A stretch of 64,000 nucleotides of DNA from Trachythela sp. YZ-2020 (lineage: Eukaryota > Cnidaria > Anthozoa > Malacalcyonacea > Clavulariidae). A program made the position numbers and the translations under genes. The stretch covers positions 3,658,001 through 3,722,000 of the forward strand of contig JADLSH010000184.1 in assembly GCA_016169945.1 (NCBI GenBank), read 5' to 3'. Positions within the stretch are counted from its first letter, which is position 1, and each line of letters opens with the position of its first letter. The notes below the pieces were generated by a model. It worked only from the letters and a program-made list of their open reading frames with translations. It made no database searches and was not told the DNA's origin. This document shows positions 1 to 8,871 of the stretch, piece after piece.

Positions 1-299
1 AGATATGGGTTTGGCGATATGTTGTTTGGATATGGATTTGCCGAATGCCAAACTGTCGCTCAACTTACGACTCTGCGAATCCTCATTTGCCAACATTTCC
101 AAAAGAGGCTCGTTGTTCTGCCAGTTTAACAAAAATTGCTGTCTTTGCTCTAGGGTCGAAGAGTCGGTAAGATCAGCAGGAAGTCCCACTTGTTCATTTT
201 CCATTCCCCACTCCAACAAACGGCTCATGATTTCAACTTTCTTTTCAAACACTAAGCCTTGCTCAAATTCGTTCAAGACGTAAAAATTTTCCAGCTATA
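1..299 (-). other. Partial open frame, unrecognised (runs off window edge)
   Basis: The minus strand is open from about 290 to the window edge with no stop, reading LENFYVLNEFEQ near its start and a WQNNEPLL motif near residue 55. I do not recognise the family. A short plus-strand peptide just to the right (301-394) carries a matching motif, so this is probably part of a repeated protein rather than noise. It could be transposon-borne or an exon; the 3' end lies outside the window. Confidence 0.3.
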
Positions 300-394
300 C
301 GATTTTTTAACTCGTCAGTGGTCGGCAGATGAAAGAGAGCGCTTTTATCGTGATTGGCAAGACGATGAGCCTTTGCTACAGGTTGGGCGAGGGT
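292..394 (+). pseudogene. Fragment sharing the W-Q-x-x-E-P-L-L motif
   Basis: The plus-strand frame from 292 reads DFLTRQWSADERERFYRDWQ and then DDEPLLQ before a stop near 394. It resembles the minus-strand peptide at 1-290 over about 20 residues, in the opposite orientation. The next bases (about 400-475) continue in a coding-like way, with KRTYDEVNDGAG and TSTADEVSDNNLFT. No function is assigned. Confidence 0.3.
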
Positions 395-515
395 AGAAAA
401 GGACCTACGATGAAGTGAACGATGGGGCAGGGACAAGCACAGCTGACGAGGTTAGCGATAATAACCTTTTTACCATGGTGAACGTTAAAGTGTCTATGAC
501 ATGAAATAGAAATGA

Positions 516-687
516 ATGGTGAATGGTGAAGACCATTTGAATGGTGTGGAGAAGGGGGTGATTGTGTTTACGAAGGAAGAGCAAGATGGTGATGTATTGT
601 CGGTCTTGGACCTAAAACAGAAAGTTGACAGAAAGACGAAGCAGGTCGAGTGCATGGTAAACTACAAGAAGACGCATACCAACATAT
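516..687 (+). pseudogene. Penelope-like RT, C-terminal palm fragment
   Basis: The frame contains HLNGVEKGVIVFTKEEQDGD, then VLDLKQKVDRKT and YKKTHTN. This fits the Penelope RT stretch in which an FT-x-E-E-x-x-G block precedes an FLD-like motif and a Y-x-K-x-THT motif. The expected F of FLD is replaced by V, a sign of decay. The reading stops where piggyBac begins at 692. The catalytic aspartates upstream are absent. Confidence 0.7.
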
Positions 688-705
688 TTAACCCTTTACC
701 GGGCA

Positions 706-725
706 TTGTTGCCATATGGCAACAA
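706..725. repeat. Subterminal palindrome of piggyBac, left
   Basis: The perfect 20-bp palindrome TTGTTGCCATATGGCAACAA starts 15 bp inside the left end. The same core returns at about 3341-3359 near the right end, in the same orientation and with matching flanks (CGGGCA before, AATAAA after), forming a direct repeat of about 31 bp. It may be a transposase-binding site. Confidence 0.7.
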
Positions 726-841
726 ATAAATCATCATCACTGTGTAGCCACCTTAATACCGCTGAAGACGTTTTACTTTGCTAACATGAAGTATTGCATA
801 TTATATTTTCTTTCTTGTCCGCCATTTTGTCAAAATTCGAA

Positions 842-1196
842 GTAAAGCACATGTTTTTGACGATATAGAGGTGAGTGTTTTATGCTTCTTTACCGTTTAT
901 GGTTACAAATGTGTGTGTTGAAGTAATATATGTTCTTTGGTTTCTCTTATCAATGTTGTACACAACATATATCCAACTAGTGCTTTTCTTCTTCAGTTGA
1001 ATTATAGAAAGGATATTTAGTAATTCATGATTTGGGTTTTGCACACAATTTTTTTAGAAGAAGTAAACCATCTTGCTTTAATATATATATATGTTATCCA
1101 TATAAGTATAAATTGCCCTTGCTGGCATAAAACAGTTGCATACCTCTACAGAATGTTTAAAGCTATATACATTTATTGCATTTAAGGTATGCTATC
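842..1196. other. piggyBac 5' noncoding region
   Basis: AT-rich sequence lies between the transposon end and the transposase start. A run of TATATATATA at about 1082-1092 could serve as a promoter element. I see no other gene in it. Confidence 0.4.
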
Positions 1197-2966
1197 ATGG
1201 AAAGGTGTTTGAGGGTGCGATACAATACTGAAGAAGCAATTCAACATATTCTGGATCCTGGTTCAGATTCTGAACTATCAGAGCTTTCTTCTGATGATGA
1301 ATATCTAGACGAAGAAGTTCCGGTACTGTGTGAACCCGAAGCATTAGAGGAAGAAACCGTGAATGAATCTGGTAGTGGAAAATCAGATGAAGCTGAAGAA
1401 GATCCAGATGAGGAAACACTTTTCAAGTGGAGAAAGAAGGAACCAGCAGCTGTTGACACATCCTTTTCAGGTGCGGAATTTACTTGTCCTGATAATGTAG
1501 ATGAACTGAACCCTTTAATGTACTTTAAGATGTTTTGGGATGATGATATCACCCAAAATATTGTTGAACAAACAAACTTATATAGTGTTCAACAAACAGG
1601 CAGCAATATTTTAACTACTAAGGATGAAATTGAAAGGCTGCTTGGGCTGCAAATAAAAATGAGCATTGTAAAAATGCCAAACTATGAAAGGTATTGGGAA
1701 AAGGAGACACGCTACGAACAAGTTGCATCTGTTATGCCTTCAAAGAGGTATAAGAAGCTAAGACAGTTCCTACATATTAATGACAATGCCAGTAAAGATA
1801 ACCCAGGCAACAAAGATAACCGGTTATATAAGGTGTTGCCAGTAATTGAAGGAGTCTGACAAAATTGTCTCAAGATAGAGCAAGATATCTGCCATTTCAT
1901 TGATGAGCAAATCATACCAGCTAAAACTAAGTATAGCGGTATCCGTCAATACAACCCGAAGAAGCCAACTAAGTGGGGATTCAAGAATTTTGTCCGAGCA
2001 GTAAAAAGCGGTATGATGTATGACTTTTTCCTCTACGCTGGTGCCAATTGTACTGGTCAAGCAAAATGTACCGCAGAGTCAGTCGTGCTAAAACTTTGTG
2101 AGAATTTGCCAGGCAACTGCAACCACTTGCTATTTTTCGACAATTGGTTTTCAACCCTACCCCTGATGTTGAAGTTAAAGTCTTTGGGCTATCCCACCAC
2201 TGCAACCTTGCGCAAGAACCGGATTGCCAAATGCCCTTTGAAGAGCGAGAAAGACCTCAAGAAGGACGGTCGGGGAAGTTTTGACTACAGAACAGATGCA
2301 AATTCCCAGCTTCACATTGTTCGATGGCTAGACAGCAAGTGTGTTCAACTGGTGTCAACCTATGCTGGCATCAAGACATCAAAGACGGTGAAGAGATGGG
2401 ATAGTAAAGTGAAGAAGCATGTTGATGTTAATTGCCCAGATATTGTATCCCAATACAATGAGTCAATGGGAGGTGTTGACTTGGCTGATATGCTGATAGC
2501 TATCTATCGCACAAAGATCAAGACAAAGCGATGGTACCTGAAAGTCTTCTTTCATTGTGTCGATATTGCTAAAGTGAATGCCTGGCTTTTGTATCGTCGC
2601 CATTGTGGTTTGAGGAAAGTGCCAAAGAAGCAGCTGCCAGCAGCCACTCCTAGATTTCTGGAAATTTCTGCAAGTCTGATCAAATGTGGCAAGTCTGGAA
2701 TGACAGGGAAGGTTGGTAGACCATCACTGGAGGAAGCAGAGATCAGATCAAGGGCAGAGAAGAGAGGGAGAAAGCCAGACACACCATTGCCGGCGAAGGC
2801 GATCCGGTTAGACACCACTCATCACTGGCCCGAGTACCGAGATGCAAAGAACCGTTACAGACATTGTAAGACTGGGTTTAGTAGAGTGTATTGTGACAAG
2901 TGTAATGTCTGCCTATGTCTAAGCAATGCAAGGAACTGCTTCCGAGACTTCCACATAACTAAATGA
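1197..2966 (+). pseudogene. piggyBac transposase (PGBD4-like) with one in-frame TGA
   Basis: The first ATG of the open frame is at 1197 (MERCLRVRYNTEEA), and the frame runs to 2966, about 590 residues, close to full length for the family. The only lesion is TGA at 1857-1859. An acidic N-terminus (to about residue 75) is followed by the PLMYFKMFWDDDITQNIVEQ block of the piggyBac domain. The catalytic aspartates are visible in FIDEQIIP, LLFFDNWFS and GGVDLAD, so the DDD triad is complete. The C-terminus carries a Cys/His-rich zinc-binding motif (YCDKCNVCLC, ending in FRDFH). The enzyme cuts and pastes DNA at TTAA. CGA to TGA decay at a CpG would explain the stop. Other ORFs in this interval are shadows. 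Confidence 0.9.
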
Positions 2967-3490
2967 GTGACATAAACACTGACAGTAAGTTGCTTGTTCA
3001 CAAAGAGAAACTATGTACAGTAATTTAGTTTAAATACCTTTAGCACAATGGTTTAAGATCTCCTAGCTTTTAAATACTTTAAACAATTATATAAAATATT
3101 TCAAAGATATTTGTATATACTACTGCAATATTCTATTTTTAGCAAGAAAGGTTGTAGTAAGGCCGCACCCCCCTGATACCTTCCAACCGACCCCCTGCTC
3201 TAAAATAGCTTTTAGCACAATGCCTCTTTAATAAAATTGAATTTCAGGGTTGTAGGTTGCATATTCAAGAAAAGATGAATAAAAGATATTATAGCTGACT
3301 ATGCACAATTTTTACTGAAAATATACCCCTAAACGGGCACTGTTGCCATATGGCAACAAATAAAAAAAATGACTTAACCTCCCCTTTTCCCATTTTTTTC
3401 TATTTCACATTGTTATTGCACTACATTTAAAGAACATTTTGTGTTTAAAAATTTTTTTGAACATGTATTTCAAAATGTGCCCAGTAAAGG
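2967..3490. other. piggyBac 3' noncoding region
   Basis: Sequence downstream of the transposase stop is AT-rich and holds the right subterminal repeat and the right terminal repeat. No gene is seen. Confidence 0.5.
3334..3364. repeat. Subterminal palindrome-containing repeat of piggyBac, right
   Basis: This is a copy of the left-end block, CGGGCA followed by the GTTGCCATATGGCAAC palindrome and AATAAA, about 127 bp inside the right end. It is a direct, not inverted, copy of the left block, which is unusual for an end-binding site, although the core itself is symmetric. Confidence 0.65.
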
Positions 3491-3494
3491 TTAA

Positions 3495-3744
3495 TGTCAA
3501 AGAAAGATCAAACCATCCTCCCTGTATGAAGAAAGGCATAATAAAGGGGTTTGCGGAAAGAGCGAGAGCGTTGTGTGATAAGGAATGTTTAGATGACGAA
3601 TTGGCGAACATTGAGGACTTGTTTGTGGCTAATGGATATGAGAGAAAGAAGGTGAGGAAGTATATGGAATGCAAAGGGAATGAAACGGGAGAGTTGACAG
3701 AAGAGAGAGAGAGAGAGAGAGAGAGAGTTATAGGAGAACTGTGA
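3495..3744 (+). pseudogene. Penelope-like RT thumb region
   Basis: This is the continuation of the 516-687 frame after the piggyBac insertion: ERSNHPPCMKKGIIKGF, a DDELANIEDLFVANGYER block and KVRKYME, typical of the RT thumb of Penelope-like elements. A GA-dinucleotide expansion at about 3702-3727 adds a run of Glu-Arg and leads to an early stop at 3742-3744. The following segment (3739-3863, YVRGLSEQFKRV and FRRIFRPG) is in another frame. Confidence 0.7.
3702..3728. repeat. (GA)n microsatellite inside Penelope coding sequence
   Basis: A nearly pure GA run occupies the linker between the thumb and the endonuclease of the Penelope fragment. It is translated as Glu-Arg repeats and sits at the first frame break, so slippage here is a likely cause of the frameshift. 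Confidence 0.85.
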
Positions 3745-3864
3745 GTATACCGTATGTACGAGGGCTGTCGGAACAGTTCAAGAGGGTTGTCAGGAAACAT
3801 CGTTTCCGTAGAATCTTCAGGCCTGGTAGGGAAGTGAGAGAATTGAAAGAAACCACTGGGAGAT

Positions 3865-4320
3865 AAACGAAAGGCGTTGGTGTATAGTATACCATGTAAA
3901 TGTGAGAAAGCTGTATATGTAGGTGAGACATTGCGATTGTTTGAAACAAGGAAGAAAGAACACGAGAGTAAGGTGAGATTGACTAGTGAGGATTTAAATA
4001 ATGGAAAATTGGTTTCGGCAGAGGAGAGAATGGGAAAGGAGGACGGAGGATTAGCGAGACACGATGTAAGTTGTGAAAGTGGGATTGATTGGGATAAAGC
4101 GAGGATTGTAATGTGTGAATATGGACGAAGACAAAGGAAAGCGAGAGAAGAAATCGAATCAATAAGAGAACAACACAAAGGGAAGGAGATTTTAAATAGT
4201 CACGAACAGTTGATGACATGGCGTCAGCTACTGAACAGCTATTTTGATAAAGAAGTATCTCGAAATGACAGACAAGCGAAAGCGCGCGCGCGGGAAAACG
4301 AATTACGCCAGCGAAAATGA
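3865..4320 (+). pseudogene. GIY-YIG endonuclease domain of Penelope-like element
   Basis: The domain opens with VYSIPCKCEKAVYVGET, the Penelope version of GIY-YIG: a Tyr-containing strand followed by Y-V-G-E-T. It continues with the conserved Arg in LFETRKKEH and the LARHDVSCESGIDWDKARIV block, and ends in a basic tail. This nuclease nicks target DNA to prime reverse transcription. The frame is open from about 3864 to the stop at 4318, about 150 residues, but it is out of frame with the RT pieces upstream. Confidence 0.8.
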
Positions 4321-4542
4321 TCCTGGATTGAATTTATATTTAGAAATGAATGGAATAGAAAGTTGGATGTTTTTAACACAAAGTGAAAGGTATAATACTC
4401 TAACATCACTGTGAAAAATTTGGCGTCATTCTGATAAATTCTCGTTGCGTTATAAGCATATAAAACTTGACAAAATAGCAGAAATTTTAATAAAAAAGTA
4501 CGAAACACTGGGACCAAGTTTAGACAGGCGCGCCGGCGCTGA

Positions 4543-4562
4543 TGACGTAGGCGTATGGACAT
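4543..4562 (+). repeat. Left inverted-repeat core
   Basis: TGACGTAGGCGTATGGACAT, an exact inverted match to 7462-7481. It includes a CRE-like TGACGTA. The start codon of the plus-strand gene follows 40 bp downstream. Confidence 0.8.
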
Positions 4563-4601
4563 TACATGTAATCAAGTTTCTATATTTTATACTGATCAAC
4601 A

Positions 4602-6255
4602 TGGCAGAAAGTTTGGCAGAAAGCGATTCTTCTGTATATTCTACAGCAAATGAAAGCGAAGAATCACATATAGAATAGATAGATAGAAAATTTTATTTTG
4701 ACACGCTAACTACGTCAATTAAGAATATTGATTTCCACGAAGGGCGTGTGTTCAAAAGTTATTAATGTAACTGTTTCCATTGACAAAATTGACAATATAG
4801 ACAACTAACAAAACATATAGTTAACTATTTACAATAAAGGATTTATATATATATAAATATATTATTTAGCAACATGAGCAGCAATATTTCTTTCAAATAG
4901 AGACTGGGACCCAATCCCTCTGATTTCTTTATGGACTGAGTTCCATATTTTTGCCCCATCAAACATGAAACTCTTTTTCATGCTATTTGTGCGAGGCTGT
5001 GGCAAAACGAGTGTTGTTTCATTGTCACGGAGACAGTAATGTGTATTTTCATTCTTGTAGCTAAAAAGGTCTGTTAGGCTTTTTGGCCCAGACTTATTTA
5101 AAATTTTGAACATTAATTTTGCCTTGGCTTTAGTTCTCTGTACTTTTAGTGTCTCCCAACCTAACGAATTTAATGCAATTTGAGCATTAACTTCATTTCC
5201 CATGTCCGTAATAATTCGAGCGCATCTATTTTGGAGCTTTTGTAATCGTTGTGATTGAGTTTCACCAAAAATGTCCCACACTTCACAACAATAAGTAAAG
5301 TATGGTTGTACAATTGCATTAAATATAGAAACAAGTGTATCACGATCAACAAATTAATTTAGTTTTCTAATAACAGAAATGCCTGATGTGATTTTCTTAC
5401 AGATACTCTCAGTGTTGCTTTTCCAAGATAGATGCTGATCAACTATTACTGCTAGTGTCTTATATTCCTTATATATGTTTAAATGTGAATCTGAAACAGT
5501 ATGCACTATAGAGATCTTGTTCCAATGAGCATAAATTCAGTTTTAGTAATGTTTAGGCTCAGTTTGTTTGCGTTTAGCCACATTCTGAGGTTTTCCAATT
5601 AAATCAGAGTTCATTGCATTTTCAACATCATTTATTTATCCACCGGAAGCAGTTAGGTTTGTGTCATCTGCAAAAAGTCTTGGCTTTGTCCTATTTAGGC
5701 ATTCAGATAAATCATTTATGTATATTAGGAAAAATAAACAACCGTCTGTTGTTCAAGCATACTCAAATGAACATTTAGCTAGCACGAGCGACGAGGATTT
5801 AAGCGACAATCACACTGACGATGAAGACGGTATTGCTTCGGATACTATTGCCCAAAGATTTGACGGAATTATCCCAGTAAATTCATGGTAAGTCGTCTTG
5901 ATTATTATTTAAATTGCAATTTAAGTCAAAATTTGATACAAAATTAGAAGAATTCATCAATAATTATGCGCAAGTATTGATGTGTCGACTGTTTATATAT
6001 TTTCATAGGTGCTCATGCATGTGGACACTGTGGTGTTGAGTTGCTCACAAATGCCAGGGAATATCGCTGTTGTAAAGAGATCGGCGAATGTTTGGGGAAA
6101 TACCCATTCGAGGGGAAGGAACCTTTGTGCATAACAGAACACTGTGAATACTCGCCATTAACACATGAAGCAGTGCTAAAAAATGTTGGACCGCTACTTG
6201 TAACGAAAAGTGGTACAGGATATAAACAACGAAACAGATTTCGTGTTGATAACGA
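4602..6255 (+). pseudogene. P2X7-C-terminal-like Cys-rich domain gene, LINE-interrupted
   Basis: The first exon starts at 4602 (MAESLAESDSSVYSTANESE), is split by a LINE at about 4677-5735, and resumes with KQPSVVQAYSNEHLASTSDE and an acidic stretch to a GTAAGT donor at 5888. The second exon follows a TTTCATAG acceptor (starts 6009) and carries CGHCGVELL, AREYRCCKEIGECLG and EPLCITEHCEYSP, matching the zinc-binding C-terminal 'ballast' family of P2X7 receptors. It ends at a GTAAGT donor at 6256. A duplicated CATG at about 6014-6021 breaks the frame just before the domain. Later exons are uncertain; IPSAYTGF near 6375-6400 may be one. P2X channel segments are not present. The role of free-standing copies is unknown to me. 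Confidence 0.55.
4677..5735 (-). mobile_element. 5'-truncated non-LTR retrotransposon (LINE)
   Basis: The minus strand encodes the end of a reverse transcriptase: LIYINDLSECLNRTKPRL, the catalytic FADD box (FADDTNLTASG) and the C-terminal stretch VWDIFGETQSQRLQKLQNRC, ARIITDMGNE and LGWETLKVQR, ending at 4862. A 3' untranslated region of about 180 bp ends in TAGATAGATAGA repeats (plus strand, 4674-4688). The endonuclease and most of the RT are missing. It lies inside the first exon of the P2X7C-like gene. A similar LINE family is at 9605-10302. Confidence 0.8.
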
Positions 6256-6521
6256 GTAAGTAAATAAGAGTAAACATGCTCTTTTCGAACTTTTTGGTAT
6301 GCTATTCTAGATAAAATGTCTGGCGATCGTTTGTATAGAAATTATTGTGGTATATATATTTGCCATATCGGTATACCCTCAGCTTATACAGGTTTTCACT
6401 TGTTTCCATCTATCAAACTGACGTTACGCCCGATTTTCATAGATTTCATTTTTCTTGATTTTTCTTCATTAATTTGGTTAGGTTTTGGGTTAGGGTCAGT
6501 TACAAAGTTTTTCACTTTACT
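6256..6521. other. Junction between the two convergent genes
   Basis: Contains a possible further exon of the P2X7C-like gene (IPSAYTGF near 6375-6400) and AT-rich sequence. No separate gene is seen. Confidence 0.3.
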
Positions 6522-7436
6522 TCAAACTTGAAAAATTGCCTCCAGTTGTCGGATGTCCATCTTTAAGTTTCTGATGGTTTTAGTGCGCTTGTCCAGACGC
6601 CTTCTTTGGCATAACTTCACTTTTTGCAGCGCTATGATTTCCCCCTTCTTTTCACTACAGGATGAACACCGTGACATGACCAAGATTTCCTCGACATTTG
6701 ATGAAGAGCTCAAAAACGATTGTTCATTTCCTTCCAATTCTTCTGATTGATAAATTTCAGGTTCTTGGTCTTCAGGTTCTTGTTGTGGAACGGCAATTTC
6801 TCCTACATCCATCGACGTATCATCGTCGATTTCCATGTCACTGCCAGAGTTCGCCATTGAACCGGATGACAGGTCAAGAAGATGGCGAATATAAGAATAT
6901 TTCGTGTACGCTATATATGTAAATAAAAACACAACGATTTACATGTCAATTGAAAGCATACTTGAATCATATAAGCAACTTACACAAGATACCAGAACAC
7001 AAACAATCAGAACTTCATAAACATATAATTAACACACGGCTATTTATTGAGAATGAGATATATTTACCAGCCGATTTTCACGCTTTGAAACTGGTTGAAA
7101 CTGGCGTTGATTTTGGTTTTTCCGTCTCACAAGGAATAGCATCGATTGTGGGAACAGCATCTGGCTTTAAATACCTTACCTTTGGTCTTAGATGTTCTGG
7201 GATATCCAGAGAATAGCACTGCGGATAACACGATGGGTGGAAATGCGCAGAGAACACAACAGAGTATTGCGTGGGTGAGAAATTTGCGCGATATCTCTTC
7301 ACAAATTTTGTCCACAATCTTCGTTCGTGCATAAATATTCCCGGTGTATGCGTAGTATTTTTACAACTACACCAGGGCCGCCACAAACACAGAATCTTCA
7401 GCCTCGCTTTACAGGAGCTTTCTGTGATTCCGCCAT
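6522..7436 (-). pseudogene. THAP-domain protein with C-terminal coiled coil, decayed
   Basis: The start at 7436 (MAESQKAPVKR) lies inside the right inverted-repeat arm. The THAP domain follows: WCSCKNTTHTPGIFMH, LWTKFVKRYRANFSPTQYS, VVFSAHFHPSCY and LKPDAVPTID. THAP is a C2CH zinc-dependent DNA-binding domain common in host regulators and transposases. A frameshift follows the start, residues around FPKD are missing, and the third zinc ligand Cys (normally C-S-A-H-F) is Phe, so the finger is dead as read. A second exon (6857-6522) encodes MANSGSDMEIDDDTSMDVGE and a charged coiled coil ending in RQLEAIFQV, fitting a THAP protein C-terminus. The intron boundaries are not certain. Confidence 0.6.
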
Positions 7437-7461
7437 ACTTGCAAATATAGAACAACGAGAC

Positions 7462-7481
7462 ATGTCCATACGCCTACGTCA
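7462..7481 (-). repeat. Right inverted-repeat core
   Basis: Read on the minus strand this is the same 20-mer as at 4543-4562. The start codon of the THAP gene follows about 25 bp downstream on the minus strand. Confidence 0.8.
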
Positions 7482-7640
7482 CAGGCCATATGATACGTCC
7501 TTTGACCGCGCAAAATATATTCGCACATTTAGCGGTAATTTACTTAACTTTAACTTGTCATTGTTCAAAGAGAATAAAACAGATTGATTTGAAATTTTTC
7601 CAGGTAATATTATACATATGGATATTTCATTTGTTCGAAA

Positions 7641-8160
7641 AAAATAAATTCGATATTTTCATGTCATAGACACTTTAAAGAAGTTCAAGTGAAAAAGTTC
7701 CACACGACCGATTTTGTGAGATTAGCAAATGAGCAAGTGCTCAGAGCAATTATGAGTTGCTCTGAGGAAAGCTTTATTGCTCACATGAACATTATGAGCA
7801 TGTGCTCATCTGCTCATCTCATTCGTATAACCCCTGTCTTAGATCGCACGTGATTACGAGTGTTCGTGCAGAAAAATTGCCTGATCATGGCCGGTGAGAG
7901 TATAATTTGAGGTCGTCAAAAACGACAGATTCAGTTGTACACAAGTTTTGGCGATGGAATGTTCAGCCAAGGTATTCCACTTGTTGGAAGTAATCTATGC
8001 TAGAGCCGTAGCATGCGAAGTTCGAAGAATGCACAATTAATGTTGTTGTGGGTGTAAAGTAAGACAGCAATACTGTTTAATGCTGAACGAGTACGAAAGC
8101 TGGCAAAAGTAGTAGGAAAAGGCCGGTTCTGGCTCAAAAAAATCCAAGCTCATTTCACAC
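7641..8160. other. Intergenic; TGAGCA-rich inverted repeat
   Basis: No coding sequence is supported. At 7720-7815 the motif ATGAGCA recurs, and the two sides pair as an imperfect hairpin (AGCAAATGAGCAAGTGCTCA against TGAGCATGTGCTCATCTGCT). A related string, GAGATGAGCAAATGAGCATG, is at 18951-18970 on the far side of the Polinton. Confidence 0.4.
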
Positions 8161-8167
8161 ATGCGCG

Positions 8168-8376
8168 CGCATGACGTCACGACTTCGTGGAACTTCCCTC
8201 ACAACTTCGCGGGCATTCCCCAAGCGCTGCATGACGTCACACATTTCAAAAATATTATTTCTGGCTCATTCATGACGTCCCAACTTCGTGGGAAATCCCC
8301 CACACTTCGCCGCTGCATGACGTCACTACTTTGTAACATTCGTGATTTTTTCTGCGCCATTTCATGACGTCACACA
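8168..8376. promoter_or_regulatory. Cluster of five CRE-like TGACGTC motifs
   Basis: CATGACGTC occurs five times in about 200 bp (near 8171, 8231, 8271, 8317 and 8363), four of them as the full CRE palindrome TGACGTCA. The copies sit in imperfect repeats that also share ACTTCGTGG and CACTTCGC blocks. CREB/ATF family bZIP proteins bind this palindrome. The cluster ends just before the first AT-rich Polinton palindrome, so it could be a control region at the element edge or in the flanking DNA. Confidence 0.5.
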
Positions 8377-8394
8377 TTTTCAAATATTTTTTTG

Positions 8395-8422
8395 AATAAT
8401 ATTATTTTAAAATAATATTATT
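8395..8422. promoter_or_regulatory. AT palindrome 1 of Polinton gene boundaries
   Basis: A 28-bp near-perfect palindrome of the form AATAATATTATT joined to AATAATATTATT through a TTAA centre. Equivalent blocks lie at 10823-10850, 12130-12157 and 14082-14109. Confidence 0.6.
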
Positions 8423-8560
8423 TATATATATTCTTTGTAAATTATTTTAATCTTCAACAAACACAAGTTTTACAAGTCCGTGTACCATAAGTGTTTTTGT
8501 ATTGCTTTCGCGTGATGTGTTGTTCTTGCTCAGGAGGAGTGCCACGGCGTCTGTATATAT

Positions 8561-8788
8561 TTATTGCTGCTCATGGTTGGAGATAGATGATGTTTTATAC
8601 CTAAGTGAGGTGTCACTCTTGCGGCTTGGTTGTTCCCTTCCACCATTGTTAGTGAGGCTTTGTGATCTTGGCTCTAAGATGGTGCTCACCTCACTCTGTG
8701 GGTAGATAATCTCTATAACCACTCGTAGCAAAAAGAGACCAAGTACGACTAAAAGGACTATATCCCAAGATAAACTTTCATAAAACAT
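8561..8788 (-). CDS. Possible small membrane protein of the Polinton
   Basis: A 75-residue frame starting at 8788 opens MFYESLSWD and continues with one strongly hydrophobic segment (IVLLVVLGLFLLRVVIEIIY, residues 10-29), then a polar tail. Small single-pass proteins are common in Polintons but diverge too fast to recognise. It lies near the left limit, just left of AT-rich noncoding sequence. It could be chance. Confidence 0.3.
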   Translation of the reverse strand: MFYESLSWDIVLLVVLGLFLLRVVIEIIYPQSEVSTILEPRSQSLTNNGGREQPSRKSDTSLRYKTSSISNHEQQ

Positions 8789-8871
8789 TGTAATAGTTTA
8801 TTTATTTTATAAAAGTTTTTTATTAATTAAATAATATTGGTTTAAGAACCACACCACACACTACAAATAAT

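Larger units (their letters stand above)
688..3494 (+). mobile_element. piggyBac-family DNA transposon with TTAA duplication
   Basis: TTAA occurs at 688-691 and 3491-3494. Inside it the left end reads CCCTTTACCGGGCATTG, and the right end, read inwards on the minus strand, reads CCTTTACTGGGCACA, which is a short imperfect terminal inverted repeat. The element between is 2,799 bp and carries one piggyBac transposase gene on the plus strand. TTAA targeting and the transposase type agree, so the family call is firm. It interrupts a Penelope-like element exactly at TTAA. Confidence 0.9.
515..4320 (+). mobile_element. Penelope-like retroelement with GIY-YIG endonuclease, interrupted by piggyBac
   Basis: Two separated pieces of one Penelope-like element lie on the plus strand. 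The left piece (about 516-687) has the late reverse-transcriptase region with FTKEEQDG and KTHTN. The right piece (3495-4320) has the thumb region (NHPPCMKKGI, VANGYERKKVRKY) and a GIY-YIG endonuclease. Penelope elements use this RT plus GIY-YIG architecture. The pieces are separated by a piggyBac insertion with TTAA on both sides, and their reading frames agree across the insertion site. The 5' RT half is missing, so this is a truncated copy. Confidence 0.8.
4340..7640. mobile_element. Candidate two-gene element bounded by long diverged inverted repeats
   Basis: The 20-mer TGACGTAGGCGTATGGACAT at 4543-4562 recurs exactly, inverted, at 7462-7481. Similarity extends outwards: GAAAAATTT then TCTG and ATTCTC about 120 bp outside each core, and TATAATA further out. 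It also extends inwards to an ATGGC[A/G]GAA start codon about 25-40 bp inside each core. Each arm therefore spans roughly 200 bp and contains the 5' end of the gene it points into. Between the arms lie a plus-strand P2X7-C-like gene and a minus-strand THAP gene, converging. No transposase is seen and the target duplication is not resolved, so an inverted duplication of a promoter remains an alternative. Confidence 0.5.

Noticed and set aside
7327..7587. Plus-strand ORF over the THAP start region
   Set aside because: Antisense to the THAP exon and inverted-repeat arm; the shared M-S-I-R-L-R-H with 4239-4562 comes only from the inverted repeat.
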